The notes: a model not told the origin generated them from the sequence alone. A stretch of DNA of 64,000 nt from Cryptomeria japonica (GCF_030272615.1 NC_081405.1:572073752-572137751), one strand, 5' to 3'; positions 9,301 to 22,403 are shown, numbered from the stretch's first letter. Made by a program: numbers and translations.

Positions 9301-9779
9301 GTTAGTTTGAACTCAATTGAAAGCTTAACTTGAATTGCTTTATGCTCGTTGTTCATGGTGTTGATGTGCATAAGTGATATGAAAATCATATGCGTAACCT
9401 TAGGAAATTGCACCATCTTTGTGTAGTTGTTTCCTCATGGCGAAACAAAGCTTGGTTTGGTTTCACTAAGTCAGCAATCATTTCTTGCATTCTTAGATTT
9501 AGCTTAGATTTCCTTAACCTTTCATCCTTTTGTCTCTTTATTTTCCAAGCTAGTTTAGTATTCTAGTTCCATCAAAATGTAAGTTCCTTTGTGTTAACCA
9601 ACAATATCACATCATATTCACTGAGTCTATCTAACATAAAGTCGATTGTTCACATTGTAAACTTCGGGGTGCCTTATTTGATCATGAAGTTTAGCATTTG
9701 AGGTTTCCTTCTTCAAGAGAGGATACAATACTTAGTATTTTATTATGTGTTCGAGGTTTCATTAAAAAACACATCAACA
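9301..9779 (+). mobile_element. HL-family copy E, terminal 479 bp
   Basis: This is a diverged copy of the same terminal module, ending AACACATCAACA at 9779. Copy A ends exactly where this segment begins, so A is inserted in E. The rest of E would lie left of A, outside the window. The subterminal hairpin is AATACT-T-AGTATT. Confidence 0.7.
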
Positions 9780-10756
9780 CCCTGTAGTCCCTTGTTTTTC
9801 AGGGATGCGATTTTAGTTCCGTATGAGCTCCCTAGTGACACTAGTTAATTATTGATATTCAGTTTTTTGTGTTCAAAGATCTTTTGAGCATTTTATATAT
9901 TTGCAATAGCAGGACTATGTGCATGGGATGTGTAACTAGGAGAGGTATGAAGGGGCTTGTCTATAATCTGTGATGATACTTCATTCAAGGTTTTTGGAAT
10001 TCTTTAGCCTGTTGATTGCTATTCCAAGTATGTGCTTTGTTGAGGGCCTAGTTGATCTAAAACTGCCATTGCATGCAATCTTTAAAGGGTAATGTGGGCA
10101 GTGGTGTTGCTTTCATCTTGATGTTAGGCATTTCCTAGTTAAGTTAAATTGCATGCACTTGGATCATGTACAAGATCTAGCTGCACTAGGTGCACTGTTA
10201 TCTAGGCCTGGAATATGGTGCACATTAACTTCAAGTTTACATCACTTCATTCTGAATTTCATGTTGTTCTTGTTGACGGTACAATGACAGATGGAAAATT
10301 TCTGTTGTAAGGATGGTTTTTTCATTCCATATTGTAACCTTATGATTTGTCCACACATTTTGCCAATTTGATATGAATTTATTTTTTAAATAGCTCCAAT
10401 CCCTTTCTTAAATTAAAGAATGCATCTAAGTGCAATCAACAGAAGTATGAATTATTTTAAGGAAGCAATTTTTCATTCAGTTGTAAACTTGTAATGTATT
10501 AATTAAAAGATTAAGCTACTTTTAGTTGTTACCAAGTCACATCACCTTTATCACTTGGAATACGATAAGGATGTAACATCATGGAGAGACATCTTTTTAG
10601 AGAAATCTGATTTCACCAAATTAGAGATTAGTAAGAAAAAATGATCTTAGTATCCAATGTTTTCTCACCTTATTCATTGCTGGGATTACTTGTTAATTAT
10701 AGCTTTTTTTCTTTTACTAGAATTGGCTTGACATACATTTTTGTGATGATTTTCAG
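9780..10756 (+). other. COG7 intron sequence
   Basis: This lies between the HL nest and the first visible COG7 exon. I see no coding sequence or recognised repeat. A polypyrimidine tract and TTTTCAG (ending 10756) form the acceptor for the next exon. Confidence 0.6.
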
Positions 10757-10955
10757 GTTTATCGGATGTGGCAGTTGGAGAGACTTTAAGAAGCAATAAG
10801 ATTAAAACAAAGCATATCGAGACACTAATTGAATTGCATAATATGACTGGAGCTTTTGCAAAAAATATCCACCACTTGTTTTCTGTTGCTGATGTGGCCG
10901 TTCTGGCAAATACTTTGAAGGCCATTTATTCTCCATACGAAAGTTATAAACAGAG
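10757..10955 (+). CDS. COG7: COG7 internal exon (conserved oligomeric Golgi complex subunit 7)
   Basis: COG7 is a lobe B subunit of the COG tethering complex, which acts at Golgi membranes in retrograde vesicle tethering. The exon follows TTTTCAG and ends before GTATGA, with two bases carried over. It encodes about 66 residues, including IKTKHIETLIELHNMTGAFA and AIYSPYESYKQ, which closely match the plant COG7 pattern (TKHLEALIELHN, AVYSPFESFKQ in Arabidopsis, from memory). By comparison with the roughly 836-residue Arabidopsis protein it starts about 40% of the way in, so earlier exons lie outside the window to the left. The ORF running on past 10955 into the intron is not used. Confidence 0.93.
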
Positions 10956-11403
10956 GTATGATCTTGGTATGCTGAAAGTTGAGAAAACAAGATGCTTTGT
11001 TCAAAACTTATTACCTATTTATAGACAGTAATTTTCTGGTATTATTATTGTGGTGTAGTTAGATATGAAACCACAATCCATTTGCATCATGGAGAAATCA
11101 AAATTATATATAAACTCTTTTTATAAGAATAAAGATAAATAGTAGATAAGAGAAAACTATTTTTATTATTATCCTTGTGAGAATAAAACTCTGAAAAATA
11201 ATTAATTTAAATATTTTTCACTTAAAATAATACATTTAGTATTATTTTTATGTAGTAAAATCTTTATTTTAGAACTTGTTTGGTCCTTAATTTTATCTTA
11301 TTTACTTTTTGAATGACCAAAATAAATTTAAATATTATGATTATTATCAGTGTTCCATGGGGATGCATCCCCCACCCCACTCCACTCCACCCTACCCCAC
11401 CCT
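10956..11403 (+). other. COG7 intron, 5' part
   Basis: This starts with the GTATGA donor. It is AT-rich with short C-rich runs near 11366-11402, where the LTR-like block at 11404 is inserted. No coding sequence is seen. Confidence 0.7.
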
Positions 11404-13203
11404 TGTAACGTCCCCTACTAGGGTTTGGTCTATTTTAATCATAATTAATCTATTTCAAAGTACTTATGACTTAAACTAACTTGATTAAGAGTCATGTCTA
11501 TCTTAACATGAAACAAATCTGTGATATCCTGTTTTTCTTTAGTCTATCAAATACTTGCTAATTTACCATACTAGATAATTAATCTTATTCTGATTCATTT
11601 ATAAGTCATTTACATATTTAGGTATATTATTATTTGTTACTGCAGAGCAGTTTCTAAAAGATTTATATTAATTATAATCATTATAGTAATATCATAACAA
11701 TATCTATATTTATAACCCTTATATTATTCCTTATTCTGATTGGAATATATATATACATAAATAAATAAATGAATTAAATAATATTACCAATAATTTATGT
11801 ACTTGCTAATTACCTATTCTATAAATTATTGATACTATCACTGGTTAAAAGTATTGGTTATTAATATATCGTGTGGCTGGAGAAAGGCAGACAGATCTGA
11901 CGCATAACAGATCTGGTCTGCCATTGTTATGAGTTTAAATATTAGTATTATACATATTGCAATCTATGTTAGGATTATTATCATATTCTGCATGCAGACA
12001 TTATTGGGCTGCATATATTAAGCCTACTTTAAAACTCATTCTCTATGCATACCACTCAGGACAAGTATGTTACTGCATGTAACTTAATAACAATTCTAGT
12101 CTGATCTAATTGATGGTGATCAACAGGGATGCAATCTGACCTCCTTTTATGAGCACATACTAGATATGATAATTCTCAATCTATTCCATCGTTTCCCATA
12201 TTCCTTCCCCAATATGTTCTCCCTACGATCTTCAAATGTTATTTATACCTTGGTGTCTATGTAGAAAGACACATCCTTTTATAAGAGACGCACCTTACCC
12301 AAGTGAATTGATTACTACTAAGGAATCGGCCTTGATTATATTGATTTGTTAATGCTAAACAAATTCGTGAATTCCCACCCTCTAGAGAATGACTTGGTCC
12401 TCTCCAAAATATCCGTTGACTGCTCTTTCCATATTATAAATACGATATTCATGATCTGCTATTTATTTTCCGTGTAGAGAAGAACCACTACTTTTGACAT
12501 ATCGCTTGTGTATTATGGTCATTTATTCATATAGTCGACTGTCATTTAATTTGCTGTTGTGAATAACTTTGTGAACTACGTATTAATTATTTACTACGTA
12601 GCTGTCACACAGAACCATATATCTATGTCTGGGTTACCGCATGCATCAGTGTATAATACTCGGACTGTATTTATTTATACATCGCAGATTATATTCATAT
12701 ACTGTGTGCTCAGAATATGTATCTGAGTCTTCAACAAAGTGTATATGTGCTGTAGAATATATCTTCATCAAGATGTGTATGTATTCTATACTCAGATATA
12801 TATATATAAAATATGACCTGTATATACTGTAGGTTGAGTCTTCTATATATTACAAGCAGATATAGTAATTGATCATTAGTCTACTTCAAATTTGCTGCTA
12901 TAAGTAGATGCCAATTCTTTGACATCAATGATAATATCTCTAGAGCTTTTGGTTATTATTAACTGGCAGCTTTAATTAATAGCTAATATTAATAGCTATG
13001 CCTGATTATTACCATCGAGTAATTTGAATGTGCAAAAGGTGGATTATTAATAAATAAATAATATTATATTAATTTAAGATTATTAATAAATAATAAATTA
13101 TGTTTCATGTAAGTAATAATATTTTGCTGGTAATTATTATATAATTAATAATAATTATTTTATTAGGATATATATATATAAGGACCAAGGAGGGGACATG
13201 ACA
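11404..13203. mobile_element. LTR-like block with TGTAACGTCCCC / GGGGACATGACA ends
   Basis: This 1,800-bp block begins TGTAACGTCCCC and ends GGGGACATGACA. The inverted 12-bp ends are the same as those of the cleaner 1,080-bp copy at 17413-18492. The flanks ACCCT (left) and ACCCC (right) could be a 5-bp target duplication with one change. No coding capacity is seen. It is AT-rich with short TATA runs. It probably represents a solo LTR, possibly enlarged by other insertions. Confidence 0.6.
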
Positions 13204-14726
13204 ACCCCCCAAATTGCCATGTTTCCCATGTTTTTAATTTTTATTAGTTTAAACTTTACTTAGTATGGCAAAGTTTATTATGTAAATTTGTCATTCTTAT
13301 ACTTATTTTTAAAATCATCTTTTTATAACTAATTTTTCAAGCACTATATGTATTTGTATTTTTACCACCCCCTAATTTTTCAAGCACTAAACCCTAAACC
13401 TTAAACCCTAAAACCTAAACCCTAAACCCTATTCCCTATTCATTATATTACTCTTACAATTGTATTTGCCCGACACTGCACTGCATTTGTTGGAAAGCTC
13501 CTGCTCTTTTGGTTCAATGATCCTGTTTTCTTAGAAAACAATTAAAAAAATGTTTTTTGTCTCTCAATTTTTCTTTGTCTCCATGATACTCATGGATGCT
13601 ATCTTGAAATTACTTAATACGTATGTGTTAAAACCCAAAATATTGTATTCCAGTTTAAATACCCATGGAAGCCTTGAATAGTTAGTGTATATAAATGATT
13701 GTGTTGGACTAGGTTTAGTCCCATGAATGAGAATTGTAAAACAAGGGGGTTTTATAAGGCATAACATGTTTCAAAATCCTTTCCAAAAATACAAAAAAGG
13801 CTAGAGAGTGAGAAAACCAGAGTGAGAATTACATTTACTCTTGTTTCCCCTTTCTGGGAAAAATGCTTAGAGGTGTTTGTTGTGTAAGTGGGGATGATGT
13901 AAGGTGATTAGCATAATGACTATTCATGGAGGTGGTGACATAGAACATGCACAGGTCAAATGCATAAAATTAAAAATTCCAACTTCAATATCTGTGTAAG
14001 CCTTCTATAATTATTAATTAACGCAATTTTCATTTCAAATATATATTTAAACCTTATTTCCAAATATGATGGAACAAGCATCAAGTAAGATCATGATGTG
14101 TCTTTATGTGAAGTGTTTAAAGATTATAACCAATTTCAATATTAGAATTTATTAATATATTGCTAATTTCCTATAGAATGGGAATTTCCAATTAGATGGA
14201 TGTAGCAAATGTGAAGTCATTGTCTGTATATTTAATGACAATAAAACATTTTGTTTTGGCATCAAATTTTTTTGAATATATTATTTCTTGTTCGCTACTT
14301 GAATATCAAACAGCAATACGAGTTTGTCATTTGGTAGACCGGAATTCGAAATTCCATCTCATATTTTTGGGCAAGTTGATGCTATAGATGGATTGTTAAA
14401 TGGTCACAGAGGGAGCATGTACTTACCTCTTCATTTTTGTATGCCATGGTTTTTATATGCTATAGAAATTCAGATGCCATGTGAAAATGGTAAAAATAGT
14501 TAAAGATGTAATGAAATTGTGTGCAAGAAGCTAGAGGCTTCTATTTTTGTTCTCAATTTTGTCCTCATCCATCATTCTTGGACACGGTCAAAATGTCTTT
14601 GTGTTCATTATGTGCATCCACTTTTTGGAACAACCTTTATATTTTTTTTTTGTTTTATATGGAAGCTGAGAACAATTTGTTTTTTTGTTGTTACTAGGAA
14701 GATTTATGAATACTTGTTTGCTGCAG
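13204..14726 (+). other. COG7 intron, 3' part
   Basis: I see no gene or identifiable element apart from the telomere-like patch at 13386-13430. The intron ends TTTGCTGCAG at 14726. Confidence 0.6.
13386..13430. repeat. Short interstitial telomere-like repeat
   Basis: About six degenerate units of AAACCCT (plant telomere type TTTAGGG) occur in a row, some with an extra A or T. Such patches are common in plant intergenic DNA. Confidence 0.7.
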
Positions 14727-15417
14727 ATATGGGGATTTGGAACTTACTATCCTTTCAGCTGAGATATCTTCTCTAGATTTGCGAGGAGCTGTACACCGTG
14801 GTGTGGGTGCTCAAGGAGTTGAACTTAGTGAGACAGTCAGGAGGATGGAAGAATCTGTTCCACAAGTTATGGTCTTACTTGAAGCAGCTGTTGAGAGGTG
14901 CATAAGCTTTACAGGTGGTTCTGAGGCAGAGGCACTTATTCGGACATTAGATGATATAATGCTTCAATATCTAGCAATGTTGCATGAAACATTGAAGTCA
15001 TTGCGATCTGTATGTGGGGTAGATCAATCAGCACATGGTGATTTAATTGGTCCCAAAAAAGAAAGTGGCCCTGACAAGAGGGAAGGTTTACATGGCTCAA
15101 ACTTGTTAGACATGGTTTCAGATGAAGAGGAGTGGTCAGTAGTCCAAGGAGCATTACAGATTCTTACTGTTGCAGATAGTCTAAGCAGCCGTTCATCTGT
15201 TTTTGAAGCTTCCTTGCGTGCCTCTTTGGCAAGATTAATCACCTCTCTGCAGATTTCAAATGTTCTTGCAAGCATAAGTCAAACTCATATTTTTGGTGCA
15301 GATGTTGCTGGAAGTGAAGAACTCTCCAAGGGCAGTACAGCTACATTAGATATGGCAGCTTTGCGCTTAATTGATGCACCGGAAAAAACCAGAAGGCTTT
15401 CTAGTCTATTGGAGCAG
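14727..15417 (+). CDS. COG7: COG7 internal exon
   Basis: The exon follows CTGCAG and ends CAG before GTATGA. Its first base completes the codon begun in the previous exon. It encodes about 230 residues of COG7. Strong landmarks are LDLRGAVHRGVGAQGVELSE, RRMEESVPQVMVLLEAAVER, FTGGSEAEALI and VQGALQILTVADSLSSRSSV, all recognisable from plant COG7. The middle (charged region near DKREG) is the least conserved part, as in other plants. No stops or frameshifts are seen, so the gene looks intact here. It joins in phase 0 to the exon at 33755, 18.3 kb away. Confidence 0.95.
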
Positions 15418-17407
15418 GTATGAGACAATTCTGAGTCCATGTTAGGCATTTATATGCACTCTATGGGTTTACTTTAATTTTAGCTCATCTATGGAAGTAA
15501 TGGTATCATGAAATTTTGGGGTTAATGTCAAACTGTTTGATGAAGTCAGTCTATAGTATAGATAGGAATTGTGCAAAAATCAGTCCTCTAATTTTTTTGT
15601 AAATACACTGTTATTTGCAGTCTTATAAGATCTTAGTTCCTTCCTTTGTCTTTGTAGATCTTGTCTCAAAGAATTCATAGTTCTGATTTAGTGTAGAAAT
15701 TCTGCTTCAGGAGAAAATTTTGGAAATTTGAAAATGCCATACCCAACCTTGAATTTTCTGTTCCTCTTTATGTTAACAACATTGATTTCCCTGAACTGTT
15801 CAATTTTGATCAAATTCAACAGGACATTGATTACACCTAAAAACTAAGTTCAATTTCTCCAAACTGTTAAATTGACTTCTGTTGCAAGTTGATATTGAAG
15901 TTCTTTAAACATCTTAGAAGGCACTGGTTGAAGCCAAATGGATCCAATTGATGAAAATAGTGTGTTGTCACTATAATAGCTATTTTTCACAGATATTCAG
16001 GAAAATATTTAATTTTAAATGTTGTGTATATAGACATCATAGCTCGCCTCATAATCAAAAAACAATAAATAGAGTTACTTTACCACGATTTCTGCATAAC
16101 AGGCTTAATATTTAAAGCATGGTTTGCAAACTATGTAAGTACTCTCTACTTTTTTCGCTATGTGACTACTCACAAGGTTTATTTGCCGAATATTTTTGCC
16201 GAGATTTTGCAGTTGACTTGCCGTGCCAGCGAGCACCATGTCAAAATTGTGATTAAAAATGTGGGTTAAACACTCCAAAAACTGTCTTTTTCCTGATAAG
16301 AAATAATGAAAATGGTGTATGCCATAAAGATCTGTGTGGTTTTGGAGGTCTTAATGTGGGCTGCCTCTCGACCCCATTGGGGCTGTTGCATACATTTTTG
16401 TTTTATTTTTAAAATTTTGTTTTTTCAAAAACCTAAATGTTTTTTAAATTACTGAGTTTTGCCAAGTACTCTTTGAGTCCATTGTTTTTGTTTTGCCAAG
16501 CACTCTTTGACTCGAAGTCTATGAACTATGATTTAATGGAATTTTAAAATAAAGGAGCTTTTGCCGTCAAATAAACAGGCATTTATTTTGAAAGCTAAAC
16601 AATTTTGAATGTTCGAGGCATAGAAGCAAATATCTTTCTCGGGAAATTCTTTGCATACCAAAAGATAATGACATTTTCAATTCCTTAGGAAATAACTAGG
16701 AAAAATATTGGGGACCCAAAAAATGCAGTAAAATCCAAAAAAAAGAAAGATGAGAAACAACTGATGTTTTTCAATTTTAAAGCCATCCTAATTACATAAA
16801 AAGTGAGAGTGTAAATAAACCTGTGCACACCATGAATCTGAAATATGTATTTTCCTCAATGATTTTTAGATTGCTGATTACAGATAATTGTAATATAGAT
16901 CTCTTTAACAATGTTAATAAACAACTCTATCAGAATGATAGTGAATACTTCATACAAAAGAACATAACTAAAGTAATTATGACCTGGTAACCTTACCATT
17001 ATCTTTAACTATCAAGTCCAAGAGACTAATCTATACAGAAAATGGTAACTACAGTTGACAACAACAGTCTCCCTAACCTCTTCACCTCTCTCATAAGTTT
17101 ACAGCAGTGGCAATGATTATGCCTGGCATTTCAGGATGGCAATGTCCTGTCATAATAACGCTTCATACTAATCATTTTGATTAACAATATTTACTATACT
17201 ATTGGCAGTAGTATTGATGTCCATATTGTTTGATCATAATACTAATAACGATGCTACTGAACATGGAACTGGTAAAAAGTGATACAGATCACAATAATGA
17301 CAGAATGCTACTGATTAGTCATCATAAGAGGATTAATCACAGAAGGATAGTTATGTCAAAAGACAATAATGATGACATGAATCTCTATTGGTATGACGTT
17401 ATTAACA
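15418..17407 (+). other. COG7 giant intron, 5' part
   Basis: This is non-coding intron sequence starting with the GTATGA donor. I see no ORF or element ends that I can name before the solo LTR at 17413. The intron as a whole runs 15418-33754 (18,337 bp). Confidence 0.6.
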
Positions 17408-17412
17408 ACTGA

Positions 17413-18492
17413 TGTAATGTCCCCACTTTGAAATAAAATTCAATAATAAATGATAATAATAAAATTAAAATATTTAAAATTAAATTAAAGTATAAAATAA
17501 AATAATTAAATATAATTAAATATGATTAATTAAAAAATAATTAAGTTAATGAAAAGTCAAAAGAAATGAAAGGAAAGGTTGTGACTCCCTCAACAATGAG
17601 ATATAAAAGGGAGAAGAGAACCTCATTTGAGAGGGGGAATAATTTGGAAATGAGAAGTGCAGATCTGATTTAAATGATAAGTGCAGATCTGATTATGAGA
17701 GGTTGTATCCCTTTCAAAGGGCAGAAATAATGAAGAGTTGCACTCTTTCAAAGGGTGCTAATGGTGAAAGGGTGTATCTCTTGCCAAAGGGTATACATGA
17801 TGAAGAGGTGTGACCTCTCCCTCACATTGAGAGATATAAGGGAAAGGAATCAAAAGCATCTAGTAAGATCACCATTGATCAGATTAGATCAGAATTGTTA
17901 TCAAGTTACAGACAGTAACATTTGTGTTCTTGGTGGTATGCATGGGGATGTGCTTAATAAGTATGCTTAATATATGAAGCCCAATAATGTTCTTATGCAG
18001 AATTAATAGTAATGCTAATATGGACTGCAATATGTATGACAGTCATACTTAATTTCATATATATATTCATAATACATAAGAAATATATATACTTATAGTC
18101 TAAATCATGTTATTACTTTCCGTATTTAAGAAGATGGGATTGAGATGTTCCAAAGAGGGGCAGTCTAAATCCAAGCAATAGGTTAAGTCCCAAGATAGGG
18201 TGAGGATCGGCGACCCATAAGCCTTGAGGGTATAGACCCAAGATAGGTAAGGGCTTGGATCTGTAAACTTTGAGGGAACCTATTGTAGTTGGTCTCTAAG
18301 CACTTTGGTAACATATGTAAACCCTTCTCCCTTAAAACTGAAGTAGTAGCAAGGTTTGATATCTATATTAAGAACTATGAATAATGAAATTAATCAGCTA
18401 ATGAGGAAAATAGACAAGCACTTGTTAATAACTTATTGAAGAAAATCTATCAATTTTAGTATATTTAAATAGATCAGGTAGGGGACATTACA
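17413..18492. mobile_element. Solo LTR with 5-bp target duplication ACTGA
   Basis: This 1,080-bp block begins TGTAATGTCCCC and ends GGGGACATTACA, a perfect 12-bp inverted terminal match. It is flanked by ACTGA at 17408-17412 and 18493-18497. A TATA-like ATATAAAAGG lies near 17601. There is no coding sequence. The structure is typical of a solo LTR left by recombination. Related ends are seen at 11404-13203 and at 21164. Confidence 0.85.
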
Positions 18493-18519
18493 ACTGATAT
18501 GTAAAAATGAAAATTCTCA

Positions 18520-19277
18520 AGCAATTACGTCAATAATACAACTATATTTACAAATGAAGTAATGACAACAATCTTCATTGATAAGTAGAAATTGAAAATA
18601 GCTCACCCAACATTGACATCTCAAATTCCTTATGCACATTTGACGTGAAGTCCTAGCACATCTTATCATTGTCACCTCCAAAAATGATGTCACTGACATA
18701 TACCACATCAATCAGTTATTTGTTTCCTTCACTCTTGATATAGAGGTTGCTATCTGCTATTCCTTTTTTGAAGCCTTGCTCTTGGAGGTACTTGTCTAAC
18801 CTTGAATACCAAGCCCTTGGGGCTTGCTTTAGTACATTCAAAAAGGTTGAATTGACATCCATTTGGTAAACTTTGAAATTTTTGAAAATTGCTAGAGCTA
18901 AGAACATTGTGATAGCCTCTAATCTTGCAACCAGAGCAAATGTTTCTTCAAAGTCTATTCCTTCAACTTGTGCATATCCTTTGCAGACAAGTGTTGCCTT
19001 ATTACTTTTGACTTCCCCTTCTTCATTCAACTTGTTAAAACATCCACTTGGTTCCAATAACATTCTTGTCCTTAGGTCTTGGGACAAGCTTCCAAGCCTC
19101 ATTCTTCTCTATTTTATCCATTTCTTCCCCCATAGCCTTGATCCAATGTTTGTCTTCACTTGCTTCTAAAAAGTTCTTTGGCTCAATTTTGGAAAGCAAA
19201 CATAGATTTGCTTGTTCTATCGCATTGGCAAGTCTTCTTCTTGTTTGAGTTTCCGTGTCTTTGCCTCCGATAATCAA
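18520..19277 (-). pseudogene. Ty1/copia reverse transcriptase remnant
   Basis: The minus strand encodes Copia reverse transcriptase pieces: [27 protein letters not shown], then [17 protein letters not shown] and [11 protein letters not shown]. The sequence then jumps to [16 protein letters not shown]. The intervening palm segment (about 35 residues in intact Copia, including the usual YIEQP-type stretch) is deleted. The catalytic box that should read YVDD is altered to YVSD near 18.69 kb, and stops and frameshifts are present. The element is dead. It belongs to the same Copia relic as the blocks up to 22.9 kb, within the COG7 giant intron. Confidence 0.85.
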
Positions 19278-20511
19278 ATCACAAATTTATATGGGTTTTT
19301 GGTTGGTGCTTTTGGATTTCCTTGCTTAACTTCTTCAGTTTCAGTTTCTTCTATTTCTTCTACTTTACAACTTTCTTCCTTATGATAATCAATTTCTTGT
19401 ACTATTTCCTTTTGATGATTTTGGATTTCCTTGCTTAACTTCTTCAGTTTCAGTTTCTTCTATTTCTTCTTCTTTACAACTTTATTCCTTATGATAATCA
19501 ATTTCTTGTACTATTTCCTTTTGATGCCTTTCTTTGTTAACCCTCATGCTTGCACTTTTAACAACTTTTTGTAACTTCTTGTTATAACACTTGTAAGCTT
19601 TTTTCCTCGTGGAATATCTAAGGAAAACGCCTTCATCGCTTCTAGAATTGAATTTCCTAGATCTTCATTGTCCCTTCTTATGTAGCATTTTCTTCCAAAA
19701 ACCTTGAAATACTTTATTGATGCAGCCCTTCCTTCTAATTTCTTAAGGAGTTTTCTTGTTATTTACCTTGATTTGTGCTTGGTTGGAGATGTATACAGCT
19801 CTATGAACTGCTTCTTTCCAAAAAGTGTCAACTATCTTGGATTCATTGAGCATTTCTCTTGCCATACCTTGGATAGTTCTATTTTTTCTCTTGACTACTA
19901 CATATTCCTGTGGAGTCCTTGCTGCCAAATATTGTCTCCTTATCCCATGCCTTACACAATATTCTTCAAGCGTTTTCCTTCAGTCTTGTTTCATTTTCTA
20001 CTAAGGATTTGAATGCCTTAAACTTCTCTATTGCTTCAGATTTTTCTTTAAGAAATGCTACCCACGTCATCCTGGAATAATCATCAATTAACAACATGAA
20101 ATAGTACTCGCCTTGCAAGTTTTTTGTCCTTGTGGGCCCACACTAATTAGTGTAAACAAATTCCAAATGTTTTGATGTAGAATATTGCTTCGATTTGAAG
20201 CTTGTCCTTGTTTGTTTCCCATTTTGACACTGTTTGCTAATGGTATATGAAGGCTTTGCTGTTTTTGGCATGTCCCTTATGGCTTGCTTTTTGCTGATCT
20301 TTACAATGTTATCAAAGTTTAGATGACCCATCCTCTTGTGCCATAGCCAACTCTCATCTTCTTGCCCCATGTAGCAATTTTCACTTTTGACCTTATTAAG
20401 AATGTAGAGATTTCCATATGTTTTGTAGGCATCAGCTATTAGTTTTCCATCTTTCATAATTTTGCATCCTTTGGAATGAAATGTAAAGGTGTGCCCTTCG
20501 TCACACAACAC
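19278..20511 (-). pseudogene. Ty1/copia integrase remnant
   Basis: The N-terminal GAG-pre-integrase part is clear (WLWHKRMGHLNFDNIVKI, residues at about 20.34-20.28 kb), followed by the start of the integrase core (LLIDDYSRMTWVAFLKEK near 20.07 kb). The core is then broken by frameshifts and a small deletion, with fragments of the remaining core traceable to about 19.6 kb. A direct duplication of about 100 bp is visible at 19360-19530 on the + strand (the phrase around TTCTTCAGTTTCAG occurs twice). Non-functional. Confidence 0.8.
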
Positions 20512-21163
20512 TCAGTAGATTATACTTTAGTCCTACATATAAAACATCTTTAGTTTTGGTTCTTCCATTGTCTCGATCGAGTGTACCTTTGCCTTTTATG
20601 TTTTGTGTAGCATTGTCTCTGAGTTTTACCGTTCCTTCATCCACCTTTTTCAAAGAGAGAAATTTGCTCTTGTCGCTATTCACGTGGATTGAGCATCCAT
20701 TGCCAACATACCATTGATTTCTCTCATCTTGAGCATGTAGTGCAACTTGTACAAGCATAGAACTTTCCTTGATCTCTTGCTCCTTTTTCCAAACTTTGTT
20801 TGGTTCATTCTTCTTCTTGTCATAAACATCTTCTTTCTTATCTTGTCTTGGAGGCTCAGTGAAAGTGCATTTGTAGAACTTAGCCGTGTCCAAAATTGTT
20901 ATACTTGTAGCATATGATATTATAATCCATTAGAGGAGCAAATGAGTTGAAGTTTCCAAAGTCATTACTTGTGTGCACTCTACATTCCAATGCTCTAATA
21001 CCATATTGATTGCATGAAAAACAATAGCCATGAAAGGAATAGTTGAACTTGGTAGTGCGTCGCTTTCTTTTAGGGAATGAACATCTAAGATTGGTTCTTT
21101 GAGATTGTAAGGCGCTATCCTCCATCTTGCTTGTTTCCTTTTTCTTTTTTCCTTTTTATTCTT
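20501..21163 (-). pseudogene. Ty1/copia gag zinc knuckles and protease remnant
   Basis: Two degenerate zinc-knuckle-like motifs are visible (CFSCNQYGI and CYKYNNFGH). The protease follows in the stretch QWYVGNGCSIHVNSDKSKF. The catalytic triplet, normally DSG or DNG in Copia, reads GNG, so the active aspartate is lost. It ends with the familiar Copia phrase KYNLLSV. This continues into the integrase remnant on the same strand. Confidence 0.8.
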
Positions 21164-22403
21164 GTAACGTCCCCTTTTGGGAATTACCCTAACCTTTACC
21201 TGAAGAATATAAAGCAAGATAGATCTTGGTTGAAACCCTGCAATCATTGAAAGAATGGAATACATAATATCGGTTATTATTAGGGTTAGAAAACACATAT
21301 TCACAATCATCTTAATCATATAATATTTTTTAATTGTTTGGGTTCAACCATAACAGCCTGGATAAGGGAACATGATAGGTGGCGCAAAGTGAGGACACTT
21401 GTACCTGCTCTCCCTATGCATGCCACCTTATTCGCCATCTATGATTGAGATCCCTTTGAATCCATTCCAATAATCAACCCTTGTTGAGATTGGTGGGGAA
21501 GTCACAATAGGATGTCGGGATACACCTTGCCCCCCTTGGCCTCATGTGGCAAGCCACTAGCCAGCCACCATGAGGTGGTGTACTTAGAAGAGGACCTCAT
21601 AACAGTTTCTCTCTCCTTGTACTTCTTTACTAACCTTGTTATGGTTGATTGCAATAATTAGACAAATAGATTGAGAGTCTAGACATTTCACATAATTGCC
21701 AATATCAATTTATTAAGGATTATTCATTAAATACATCATTATACATATATTATAGCCCATACATCAAGCATACATAACAAACACATATCTATGCATACCA
21801 CAATTGAATAGTAATGCTACAGCCGACAGTAAACAATGATTTACTGATCTGATCTCTATCTGCCTTATTGCTTATGCACATGTTAGGGGTTGATCTGCTC
21901 TTGTGAGTGCTGATGCTTGATTGATCTTTTCCTTGATTTTTCTTTCTTTCTCCTATTCGATGCCCCTTCTCCAATGGGAGACTCTTCTCTTATATCCCTT
22001 AGGGACATGTAGGGGTGTGAGTTTACCAAGGGTCTTCTTATTCTTGAATGAAGATGCCTCTTCAAACTGACCGCTGCCTTAACTCAGTTGGCCTAAAAGA
22101 AATTTTAATTTAAATATTGCTTTATCCTTAGCCTAGTTAGACATTGTATGATATTCATTTTTCTGCCAATATTTATTTGTTTTCCAGGGCTTAATTGGCG
22201 CTCTTCTAATAACCATTATTATTTGTATTTCTAATAGTAGCCGGCTTTACTTGCTAATGCCCAGGTTTTGGCTGTTTGGTGTAGTCACACCTCATTAATC
22301 ATTGTTAGTGACACATGCTAATGTAGCAATCCTTAATCATTTTCAATTTAGTCGCTGTGGTTGATTTGCATATGGGTCGCTGGTATTTATGGCTTGATAC
22401 AGT
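21164..22403. mobile_element. LTR-like insertion in Copia gag (TGTAACGTCCCC end)
   Basis: Non-Copia sequence separates the gag pieces. The left end TGTAACGTCCCC matches the ends at 11404 and 17413. I cannot find a clean matching right end; it may lie near 22400. No coding sequence is seen. Boundaries, especially the right one, are uncertain. Confidence 0.4.

Noticed and set aside
10956-11031. Extension of the COG7 exon to the ORF stop at 11031
   Set aside because: A GTATGA donor at 10956 and the match of the next exon (YGDLELTIL after KQR) show that the reading frame leaves the exon at 10955.
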